Of a DNA stretch of 13,343 bases, positions 6,566 to 12,713 are shown piece by piece. Positions within the stretch are counted from its first letter, which is position 1; the number at the start of each line of letters is the position of its first letter. The position numbers and the translations under genes were made by a program. The stretch spans positions 1 to 13,343 of the forward strand of contig CAZDCF010000030.1 of the NCBI GenBank assembly GCA_964503895.1. The letters run 5' to 3'. Below the pieces are notes generated by a model. It had not been told where the DNA came from and made no database searches. It worked only from the letters and a program-made list of their open reading frames with translations. The stretch comes from Nitronereus sp964503895 (GTDB lineage: Bacteria; Nitrospirota; Nitrospiria; Nitrospirales; UBA8639).

Positions 6566-7039
6566 CTCGGAGTCCCATTTTAATTAATGGCTGATTTACT
6601 TGCGATACTTTTTAATTAAAGAATATCAAGGATATCGTTTCGGATCACTCTGTGAGTATGCAATTGAATTTACCACTTTTCATACAATGTCTCTTGTATT
6701 AAGTTGCTGTAATTCATTGATTTATAACACACTGAATCACTCAGATATGGGAGATTTTTTTAAATTTTTAGTTTAAATTAATAAGTTTTACGGCAATCAG
6801 ATCAAGGCTGTAATGTATCATTAGTTCCAGCAATTTGCTAATCAGTTGCTCGTCTCCTTCACTTTCAGTCTATTGCTCAAATGTGCGAGTTGTGAGTTGG
6901 GGAATAAAAATAAGATAAATTCAGCAGGCAATGTTTGCCCCAAAATTTTTCGTAGATGAACAGGGTTTTTGAATTTTGGAAAAGTCGATCTCGCAACCTG
7001 TTCATTTGTCTTTTCGGCATTTAATGAGAATGTTATTGG
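6566..7039. promoter_or_regulatory. Divergent intergenic region between GAF and CIA30 genes
   Basis: This 474-bp AT-rich spacer must hold promoters for both genes. Visible elements are two copies of TTTTAATTAA (6578-6587 and 6610-6619, 32 bp apart, about three helical turns) next to the GAF start, a short GGCAA-TGT-TTGCC hairpin near 6927-6939, and 9-bp inverted arms ATGAACAGG (6956-6964) and CCTGTTCAT (6997-7005) ahead of the CIA30 start. I find no gene in it. Confidence 0.4.
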
Positions 7040-7618
7040 ATGAAGTGTGTTTTCCTATTCCTAACAATTGCATCCCTTACGGTTGTGAAAGCTGAAAATG
7101 AGTCAGTTACTTTACTTGATGTAAAAAACAATGTGAGAATTCTTAGATGGAGCATTGTCAATGACACCGTGATGGGTGGTAGATCGAAAAGCTCTTGGGA
7201 ACACCTTGATGATAAAAACGCGAAATTCACTGGGACACTTTCACTTGAAAATAATGGTGGATTTTGTTCTGTACGAACTTATCCAAAAGACCTTGGATTA
7301 AATAGAACACAAGGTTTTTTGATTAAAGTGTTAGGGGACGGGCGGTCATACAGCTTGAATGCCCGTTCGCGCAAAACGAGAAACGGAATCAATTACAGAG
7401 CTATCTTTGCTACTACCAAGGGTAAAGTGTCGCAGGTTTGGCTCCCATTTAAGGACTTTAAACCAAGCTGGAGAGGAAGCCGAATTAAGAATTTACCAAC
7501 TCTTAAGGGCGTTGATATCGAGGGCATTGGTTTTTTTCTTGGGGACAAAAAGCCAGGAGACTTTAAGCTAGAGATAGTTAAGATAGAGGCAATGTACAAA
7601 CCTCCTAATAAAATATAA
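7040..7618 (+). CDS. Exported CIA30-family protein
   Basis: A protein of 192 residues. Residues 1-18 (M-K-C-V-F-L-F-L-T-I-A-S-L-T-V-V-K-A) are a signal peptide. The rest matches the CIA30 family (named after a mitochondrial complex I assembly factor): W-S-I-V-N-D-T-V-M-G-G-R-S (37-49) is the family signature, G-x-L-S-L-E-N-N-G-G-F matches the following strand, and V-D-I-E-G-I-G-F-F-L-G-D the C-terminal sheet. The fold is a galactose-binding-like jelly roll. Bacterial members are not complex I factors in any proven sense, and the function here is unknown. Being exported, it cannot act on cytoplasmic assembly. Its position 272 bases upstream of the photolyase, same strand, suggests co-regulation with light-damage repair. 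The start is ATG 7040, since the signal peptide begins there. Confidence 0.85.
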   Translation: MKCVFLFLTIASLTVVKAENESVTLLDVKNNVRILRWSIVNDTVMGGRSKSSWEHLDDKNAKFTGTLSLENNGGFCSVRTYPKDLGLNRTQGFLIKVLGDGRSYSLNARSRKTRNGINYRAIFATTKGKVSQVWLPFKDFKPSWRGSRIKNLPTLKGVDIEGIGFFLGDKKPGDFKLEIVKIEAMYKPPNKI

Positions 7619-7890
7619 CAGACTAAAATCTCACATCCTAACAGTGCTAGATTTAAAATAAGTTATTTAAATTGTCTTCCATTCTTTTGCATTTTATGGA
7701 GTATAAAATTGTAAACGTCACTCTGAGTTACTTATTAAGCCTTACTAAAGCCTGCATTAGTCTATAAAGTATAAACATACCAAGTGGAACTCGCTTTCTA
7801 AAGCTTTCGCATTCTTTTTCCATAAAACTTACCTTCCTATTCTGCTCGATAATTGAATGCATAATTTATGTGACCCTCATTGTTTTTAGA

Positions 7891-9351
7891 ATGAATTTCC
7901 AAATTGGTAAGGCTAAAAATGAATCAAAAAAAAATGTCATTTATTGGTTCCGACGAGATTTAAGGTTGTTCGACAATCCTGCTTTATCAGAAGCTGCCAG
8001 CTCAGGGCCTATTCTACCTGTTTTTATTTTTGATGAATTGCAGATGAATTGCACCCAGGGCGGTGCCAGTCGATGGTGGCAAAACCAATCTTTAAACTCC
8101 TTAAACAACCAACTAAATAATCGACTCCTTATATTTAAGGGTGACCCGAAAGAAATAATACCTAAATTGGCCAAAGTATCGAACTCAAAAACTGTTTATT
8201 GGAATCGATGCTATGAGCCTTGGCAACTCGAACTAGACAGTAAAATTAAGCCTATACTGAAGGGAGAGAACATTGATGTGATTACCCGAAATGGTTCCCT
8301 TCTTTGGGAGCCATGGACAACACTCAAGAAGGACGGCAGCCCTTATAAAGTGTTCACGCCCTTTTTTAAGAAGCGGTGTCTTTCATTGCCTGAACCAAGG
8401 AAACCCATTCCTAAACCCTCAAATCTAACATTTGCTGACATATCAGACAAAACAGCAATCAAAGGGAAGTCCGTTTCTTCCAAAGAATATAATTGGGAGA
8501 AAAAAATTAAAAAATATTGGCACATTGGAGAAAAAGCGGCCTCAAATAAACTGGATAACTTTCTGAAAAATAGCATTTCGATGTACAAAGAAGGTCGAAA
8601 CTATCCTTCAAAGAAAAATATTTCCATGCTCTCCCCTCATCTTCATTTCGGCGAAATATCACCTAATAAGATTTGGCACCGCGTCAGAACAAGTGGTCAA
8701 TCTGAAGATTCAGACCACTACTTGAGTGAATTAGGGTGGCGGGAGTTTTCTTATAATTTACTCTATCACTTTCCTCAATTGCCTGAAAAAAGTCTACAAA
8801 CAAAATTTGATAGATTCCCTTGGGTGGAAAACACTGAAAACCTGAAGAAATGGCAAAAAGGAAAGACAGGTTATCCCATCATTGATGCTGGGATGAGAGA
8901 ACTTTGGGAGACCGGGTTTATGCACAATCGACTCAGAATGATTGTTGGTTCTTTTCTCGTTAAGAACCTATTGATACACTGGCACTATGGTAAAGAATGG
9001 TTTTGGGATTGCCTCGTTGATGCTGATTTGGCCAGTAACAGCGCAAGTTGGCAATGGGTGGCCGGTTGTGGTGCAGATGCCGCTCCATACTTCCGAATTT
9101 TTAATCCAATTACGCAGGGTAAAAAGTTTGATCCATCTGGGGAATACACACGAAAATTTGTTCCTGAACTACGAAGGCTACCCGACAAATATTTGTTCAC
9201 CCCATGGGAGGCTCCAAGTGAGTCGTTAGTCGATTCAGGAATAAAATTAGGAAAGGACTATCCATATCCAATAGTAGGCCTTAAGAATTCAAGAGAATTG
9301 GCCCTTGGTGCTTATTTCTCTATCTCCAGAAAACAGCATAAAGAACAATAA
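7891..9351 (+). CDS. phr: Class I CPD photolyase
   Basis: A flavoprotein that uses blue light to split cyclobutane pyrimidine dimers. The N-terminal antenna domain starts with Y-W-F-R-R-D-L-R; the C-terminal FAD domain is complete (G-Y-P-I-I-D-A-G-M-R, H-N-R-L-R-M, R-I-F-N-P). With ATG 7891 (486 residues), the electron-transfer tryptophans are W311, W364 and W387, matching E. coli W306/W359/W382 with identical spacing. N383, W389, E280 and W283 correspond to E. coli N378, W384, E274 and W277, the flavin- and dimer-contacting residues. This argues for an active CPD photolyase rather than a cryptochrome. The start is uncertain: ATG 7891 has no ribosome-binding site, and GTG 7870 is also possible. 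ATG 7919, with AAGG 6 bases upstream, would give M-N-Q-K-K-N-V-I-Y-W only if the A9 run (7926-7934) gained one A. The 7619-7869 spacer holds no gene. Confidence 0.95.
   Translation: MNFQIGKAKNESKKNVIYWFRRDLRLFDNPALSEAASSGPILPVFIFDELQMNCTQGGASRWWQNQSLNSLNNQLNNRLLIFKGDPKEIIPKLAKVSNSKTVYWNRCYEPWQLELDSKIKPILKGENIDVITRNGSLLWEPWTTLKKDGSPYKVFTPFFKKRCLSLPEPRKPIPKPSNLTFADISDKTAIKGKSVSSKEYNWEKKIKKYWHIGEKAASNKLDNFLKNSISMYKEGRNYPSKKNISMLSPHLHFGEISPNKIWHRVRTSGQSEDSDHYLSELGWREFSYNLLYHFPQLPEKSLQTKFDRFPWVENTENLKKWQKGKTGYPIIDAGMRELWETGFMHNRLRMIVGSFLVKNLLIHWHYGKEWFWDCLVDADLASNSASWQWVAGCGADAAPYFRIFNPITQGKKFDPSGEYTRKFVPELRRLPDKYLFTPWEAPSESLVDSGIKLGKDYPYPIVGLKNSRELALGAYFSISRKQHKEQ
7926..7934 (+). repeat. A9 homopolymer at the photolyase N-terminus
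   Basis: Nine consecutive A's lie within the first codons of the photolyase. The ATG at 7919-7921, with AAGG at 7909-7912, is one base out of frame with the gene. Slippage adding one A puts it in frame; the present frame connects only to ATG 7891 or GTG 7870. Confidence 0.9.
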
Positions 9352-9449
9352 GAAGTTTGATTTCTTTCAGCATTATTTACTTTCAACGACTTGTTTGACC
9401 GGCAGTCAAGGATTGGTAAATTTAGATGGTATGAGTGCATAAATAAAAA

Positions 9450-9641
9450 ATGAACACACTATCAATAATAACATTCGTCTTAAGTCTTATATCGGTCGTA
9501 GGGTCAATTTCAATCTGGTATATGAAAAAGGGAACATCCCATGAAGACAGAGCCCATGCAGAACGGTTTGGAATCTTTGTTGGATTGTGGGCACCCACAT
9601 TTCTGGGTATCTCCATCTTTCTCAGGCTTCTTTTATCCTGA
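9450..9641 (+). CDS. Small membrane protein of unknown function
   Basis: A protein of 63 residues with two hydrophobic segments (about 5-24 and 45-62) separated by a charged stretch K-K-G-T-S-H-E-D-R-A-H-A-E-R-F-G (26-41). This suggests a two-pass inner-membrane hairpin with both ends on the same side. The run R-A-H-A-E-R-F-G-I-F-V-G-L-W-A-P-T-F reads like a conserved motif seen in small hypothetical proteins elsewhere (from memory), and the bias against random residues supports a real gene. No function is known to me. It lies 98 bases after the photolyase on the same strand, so it may share a transcript. The start ATG 9450 lacks a visible Shine-Dalgarno, as do most genes in this part of the window. 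Confidence 0.75.
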   Translation: MNTLSIITFVLSLISVVGSISIWYMKKGTSHEDRAHAERFGIFVGLWAPTFLGISIFLRLLLS

Positions 9642-9661
9642 TATTCGTAATTAGTAACATG

Positions 9662-9708
9662 GGTCCGAAAGTTTTATTTTCATTTATGGAAAACAAAATT
9701 ACTGGACC
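9662..9708. other. Long imperfect hairpin downstream of the small membrane protein gene
   Basis: GGTCC (9662-9666) pairs with GGACC (9704-9708). Inside, AGTTTTATTTTC (9670-9681) pairs with GAAAACAAAATT (9689-9700) with one mismatch and one G-U, around loop ATTTATG. There is no T-tract after it, so it is not a classical terminator; it may stabilise or end the photolyase-region transcript. Confidence 0.4.
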
Positions 9709-9731
9709 TTGGCGAGGTTGAATCCGTACAA

Positions 9732-9743
9732 GTCAAATTTGAC
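9732..9743. promoter_or_regulatory. 12-bp perfect palindrome
   Basis: GTCAAATTTGAC is fully self-complementary and lies in the spacer between the small membrane protein and sigma genes. It could be a regulator site; no partner copy was noticed. Confidence 0.2.
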
Positions 9744-9855
9744 ACTCCCGTAATACCGCTTCATTTGAACCTTTCCGGGTTGCTTTCCTCAAATGAGATC
9801 TGTTTTCATGGATAAATAATCTCATTCTTTACCTCAACTACAGTTCTTTTCCCCT

Positions 9856-9876
9856 AAAGTCTACAATGTAGACTTT
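9856..9876. promoter_or_regulatory. Palindromic operator candidate with TCTACA/TGTAGA half-sites
   Basis: The arms AAAGTCTACA and TGTAGACTTT are perfectly complementary around a single A. A further TCTACA half-site is at 9911-9916. MerR-family dimers bind such dyads. The site is about 200 bases upstream of the sigma gene, whose operon encodes a MerR regulator, so autoregulation is a reasonable inference. Confidence 0.45.
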
Positions 9877-9938
9877 TGTATTCAAAATCCTCCAAAATAA
9901 GCCCAAAAAATCTACACTTGGACCCCCATCAGTATTAC

Positions 9939-9965
9939 TTAAATAACTGAAATTCAGTTATTTAA
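9939..9965. promoter_or_regulatory. 27-bp perfect palindrome upstream of the sigma promoter
   Basis: TTAAATAACTGAA (9939-9951) and its exact complement (9953-9965) flank one central A. It sits about 33 bases upstream of the TTGACA element, where an activator or repressor would bind. As RNA it could fold, but it has no T-tract and no gene end nearby, so a protein-binding site is preferred. Confidence 0.5.
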
Positions 9966-9997
9966 ATCAAATCATATAGATATTATATAGATTTTGT

Positions 9998-10025
9998 TTG
10001 ACAAACCTATATCATATGTTAAATT
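9998..10025 (+). promoter_or_regulatory. Candidate promoter of the sigma-LON-MerR operon
   Basis: A perfect TTGACA (9998-10003) is followed after 16 bases by TAAATT (10020-10025), a moderate -10 box. This would give an AT-rich leader of about 45 bases to the sigma start. The perfect -35 box suggests recognition by a housekeeping-type sigma. Confidence 0.5.
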
Positions 10026-10078
10026 AAACCCGTTCAGCGCACTAAAAGCTGTATTATATATATATTAACTCATTTTGA

Positions 10079-10951
10079 ATGAAAAAAAATAAAACGCCAA
10101 ACGCCCTCGGGCGAAAGACCTCTAGTGACTTAGAAAATTTCCAGAGATATTGCAGAGACCTGGAAGACTTCGAGACGATTTCACATGATGAAGAAGTTCA
10201 ATTAGCTATAAAAATTAAAGCTGGCGATGAAATAGCCGTGAATGAACTAATTCAGGCTAATTTACGACTAGTTATCTTAATCGCATCCGAGTACGAAGGC
10301 TTAGGTTTGAGTACTTTGGATTTAATAAGTGAGGGCAATTTAGGTCTGGCGAAGGCGGTTCGTAGGTTTGATTACCAGCGCAAGGTCAAATTTTCATTCT
10401 ATGCTGGACTGTGGATTCGCCAGCAAATCAAGAGAGCTTTAAGTAACAAAAGTAGGACCATTCGAATCCCTGTTAGCATGATCGACAAAATTAGCTCAAT
10501 TGAGAAAAGGAAGGCTAAGCAAGAGTCCCCATCTGGTGACGGCCTCGACGCTAATTCTGAAAAACCTCAATCAGATCGCCTCAATCGGCTCGTCACTCTG
10601 GCCAAAACTTCCACCGTCTCTCTGGATACTCCAATTGAACAGGATGAAGGGGGAACACTTGGGGATGTGATCCCGGACTCAAATAGCCAGAATCCATTGG
10701 ATGAACTTATTCGTCACGGCGATTACCATTTGATCAGCGACAAAATTAAACTTCTAGATTCCAGAGAGCAGGAAGTGATGAAGACTCGGTTTGGTTTGGG
10801 TGGTTGTAAACCCTCAAAACTCATTGAAATTGCTGATCTGCTTGGGCTGACGAAAGAAAGAGTCCGTCAGATTGAAGAATTCGCGATCGTGAAATTGCGC
10901 AGAATGTTTTTTGCAGAGCAAGGAGAAGAAAAGCTGATCTGCTCCGCTTGA
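10079..10951 (+). CDS. Alternative sigma-70-family factor (group 2/3-like) with reduced region 3
   Basis: A protein of 290 residues that would direct RNA polymerase to a set of promoters. Region 1.2 is at about 17-50. Region 2 (55-135) is well kept: N-L-R-L-V (61-65), D-L-I-S-E-G-N-L-G-L (81-90), F-D-Y-Q (97-100), the melting segment F-S-F-Y-A-G-L-W-I-R-Q-Q-I (105-117) and the -10-reading segment R-T-I-R-I-P-V (126-132). Region 4 (223-276) has the helix-turn-helix I-A-D-L-L-G-L-T-K-E-R-V-R-Q-I-E. Between them, region 3.1 is replaced by a polar stretch (about 143-176), while the region 3.2 finger S-L-D-T-P-I-E-Q-D-E remains (181-190). It is not an ECF factor and, with no long N-terminus, not the primary RpoD. 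It is the first gene of the operon; no anti-sigma factor is recognisable. No Shine-Dalgarno is visible before ATG 10079. Confidence 0.9.
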   Translation: MKKNKTPNALGRKTSSDLENFQRYCRDLEDFETISHDEEVQLAIKIKAGDEIAVNELIQANLRLVILIASEYEGLGLSTLDLISEGNLGLAKAVRRFDYQRKVKFSFYAGLWIRQQIKRALSNKSRTIRIPVSMIDKISSIEKRKAKQESPSGDGLDANSEKPQSDRLNRLVTLAKTSTVSLDTPIEQDEGGTLGDVIPDSNSQNPLDELIRHGDYHLISDKIKLLDSREQEVMKTRFGLGGCKPSKLIEIADLLGLTKERVRQIEEFAIVKLRRMFFAEQGEEKLICSA

Positions 10952-10982
10952 CATCTTCGTAGTAAAGGGGGACTTTTGGTGT

Positions 10983-11615
10983 GTGTTTGATGATCTAATT
11001 GAATGTTCGAATAACATCCAAACCGAGGCGGGAGTATCTCCCGTAATGTTCGTTTCGAATGCTGTTTTGTTCCCCGGGTGTTTGATCCCAATAAAGGTAT
11101 TTGAAGCTCGTTACCGAATGATGCTCAAGGATGTTCTCGGTGGCAACCGCACTTTTATCCTCAGCTTTCACGCGGAAGATCTAACACAAGGTATGACTGG
11201 CTCTTTGGGTTTGGTCAGGTCCTGTGTTGACCAAAGGGACGGAACTTCAATTTTAATGCTTGAAGGTTTAAAGCGCGTTTTGTTGCAGCAACGGGTAGGC
11301 GAGAACCCCTATCCCACCTGGAAGTATCAAACTTCCCATAACACTGACGATTTTGAGCTGCTAGATCAGCCTCTTGTTGAGAATCTCAGAAATCAAATTC
11401 AGCAATTAAATAAACAAGTTGGCTCTGATTTCGAATTGTATTGCTCAACTGAAAGCGTTTTCGAAATAACTTCAACTTGTGACCGTCTAATTGATATAAC
11501 CATTCACAGCCTTAGTTTTAAGAAAGAATTTTTCAATTGTTTGAGTACTGAAAGAAAAATAAAACAAACCTTGGATGTGATCGATACCATCAACAGAGAT
11601 GCCATTAAAATATGA
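10983..11615 (+). CDS. Stand-alone LON (Lon N-terminal, PUA-like) domain protein
   Basis: A protein of 210 residues without signal peptide. Residues about 19-100 match the Lon substrate-binding domain: V-M-F-V-S-N-A-V-L-F-P-G-C-L-I-P-I-K-V-F (21-40) with E-A-R-Y-R-M-M-L just after, and G-S-L-G-L-V-R further on. The remaining half looks helical. There is no ATPase or protease domain, so it is not Lon itself. Family members of this size are uncharacterised and may act as binding or adaptor proteins. The start is GTG 10983: AAAGGGGG at 10964-10971 is 11 bases upstream and no in-frame ATG fits. The gene starts 31 bases after the sigma gene and overlaps the MerR gene by four bases (ATGA), so the three are translated from one message. 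A role in controlling the stability of sigma or regulator is my speculation. Confidence 0.85.
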   Translation: MFDDLIECSNNIQTEAGVSPVMFVSNAVLFPGCLIPIKVFEARYRMMLKDVLGGNRTFILSFHAEDLTQGMTGSLGLVRSCVDQRDGTSILMLEGLKRVLLQQRVGENPYPTWKYQTSHNTDDFELLDQPLVENLRNQIQQLNKQVGSDFELYCSTESVFEITSTCDRLIDITIHSLSFKKEFFNCLSTERKIKQTLDVIDTINRDAIKI

Positions 11616-12583
11616 CCAAAGAGACCAATTTATACAAAATAGGGGCAGCCTCAAAGATCACGGGGGTCAACATTGCCACACTTAGAGTTTGGGAAAACAG
11701 ATACGGGGTCGTTGAGCCCATTCGGATAAATGGCACGCAGCGCGGTTTCACCAAAAAGGATGTAGACCGGCTTTCGATGATCAAACAACTCGTTGATTCG
11801 GGTGACTCAATTTCTACCCTGGCAAAATTGTCACTTGAAGAGTTGGAGTTAAGGATGCAACCGTCAGCCAAAAATTCTCAGATAACTTTTGAAAATGCCA
11901 AGGATATAATTAAAGCCGTTTCAGTGGGAACAAGAATACCGGAAGTAGGACGGCCGAGTACGCATCTTGCTGAGGTTAGAGTGGTAGCCAAGTATGAATT
12001 AGCCACTATCATGAATGATTTGTCTTCAATTAAGGTAGACGTAGATATCATTATATTTGAAATTGCCTCACTTCATCCCAACACAATTGAATTAATTACA
12101 GAAATATTGGCCAAATCTGAGGCAAGTCACGCTTTGGTGATATACCGTTTTGGCAGTCCGAATGGAATGAAACTTGCCCAACTGGATGGACGAATACATC
12201 CCATGCAGGCTCCGGTTTTTCCTATGGATATTCAAATAGCCAGCAATTTTGCAGTAAACAGAAAATTGGGTTCAAACCGATTGTTTAATGATTCCCAAGA
12301 AAAGAAAGAACATGTTCCATTTAGTGAGAAAGAGCTATGGGAAATAAATATGATGTCAAATCCGATTCATTGTGAATGCCCCAAACATCTTTCCAGCATT
12401 ATTTCAAGTTTGAGAGGTTTTGAAAAATATTCAGCAGATTGTGAGGATTTGAATGAGAAAGATCGTGTCTTACACAAGGAGCTTGAAGCAAGAGCCGCCC
12501 AAGCTAGGGCCATAATGGAACTAGCCCTTAGGAAAGTCATTAAAGAGAACGCCATAAATTATTCCACGGCTAACCCATCATAG
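11612..12583 (+). CDS. MerR-family regulator, CarH/LitR-like DNA-binding domain with Cys-containing C-terminal module
   Basis: A protein of 323 residues. Residues 6-80 are a MerR winged helix of the CarH/LitR/MlrA type: Y-K-I-G-A-A-S-K-I-T-G-V-N, T-L-R-V-W-E-N-R-Y-G-V-V-E-P, then R-G-F-T-K-K-D-V-D-R-L. In CarH this domain represses light-inducible carotenoid and photolyase genes until a cobalamin domain senses light. Here residues 118-210 look like a Rossmann-type alpha/beta domain (V-D-V-D-I-I-I-F-E-I-A-S-L, A-L-V-I-Y-R-F-G-S-P), but no W-x9-E-H or D-x-H-x-x-G cobalamin motif is present. Residues 250-310 form a separate module, H-C-E-C-P-K-H (253-259) followed by C277 and long helices with A-R-x-x-x-E-x-A-L. 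The signal sensed is unknown; a Cys/His-based redox or metal sensor is possible. Its ATG overlaps the LON stop by four bases. Confidence 0.85.
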   Translation: MTKETNLYKIGAASKITGVNIATLRVWENRYGVVEPIRINGTQRGFTKKDVDRLSMIKQLVDSGDSISTLAKLSLEELELRMQPSAKNSQITFENAKDIIKAVSVGTRIPEVGRPSTHLAEVRVVAKYELATIMNDLSSIKVDVDIIIFEIASLHPNTIELITEILAKSEASHALVIYRFGSPNGMKLAQLDGRIHPMQAPVFPMDIQIASNFAVNRKLGSNRLFNDSQEKKEHVPFSEKELWEINMMSNPIHCECPKHLSSIISSLRGFEKYSADCEDLNEKDRVLHKELEARAAQARAIMELALRKVIKENAINYSTANPS

Positions 12584-12613
12584 TAACTACATACATAACA
12601 CAACTAATCAGTC

Positions 12614-12640
12614 AATCCGGCTCATGCCGGATTTTTTTTA
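12614..12640 (+). terminator. Strong intrinsic terminator of the sigma-LON-MerR operon
   Basis: AATCCGGC (12614-12621), loop TCAT, GCCGGATT (12626-12633), then a T-run to 12639. The perfect GC-rich 8-bp stem plus T-tract lies 30 bases after the MerR stop codon, so the following FAS1 gene needs its own promoter. Confidence 0.95.
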
Positions 12641-12648
12641 TCATAAAT

Positions 12649-12695
12649 TTGCCTCAAACTTTTAAACTGCGATATTGTATTAGCTTCAATGTAGA
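12649..12695 (+). promoter_or_regulatory. Candidate promoter and operator of the terminal FAS1 gene
   Basis: TTGCCT (12649-12654) and TATTGT (12673-12678), 18 bases apart, fit a weak sigma-70 promoter. Immediately downstream, at the expected transcription start, the minus strand reads TCTACATTGAAGC (12695-12683), a degenerate version of the TCTACAATGTAGA dyad upstream of the sigma operon. That position would suit repression by the adjacent MerR regulator. This is inference from pattern only. Confidence 0.35.
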
Positions 12696-12713
12696 GGCTA
12701 AATTAATAATAAA

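Noticed and set aside
7656..7668. AAATAA-G-TTATTT palindrome after the CIA30 gene
   Set aside because: It is a short AT-only dyad in AT-rich DNA, expected by chance.
9939..9965. Intrinsic terminator
   Set aside because: The stem is AT-rich, lacks a T-tract and has no usable loop; a DNA-binding site is a better reading.
11966..12245. Cobalamin-binding domain in the MerR regulator
   Set aside because: The alpha/beta pattern is suggestive, but D-x-H-x-x-G and the CarH-type Trp/Glu-His motif are absent, so cobalamin binding is not claimed.
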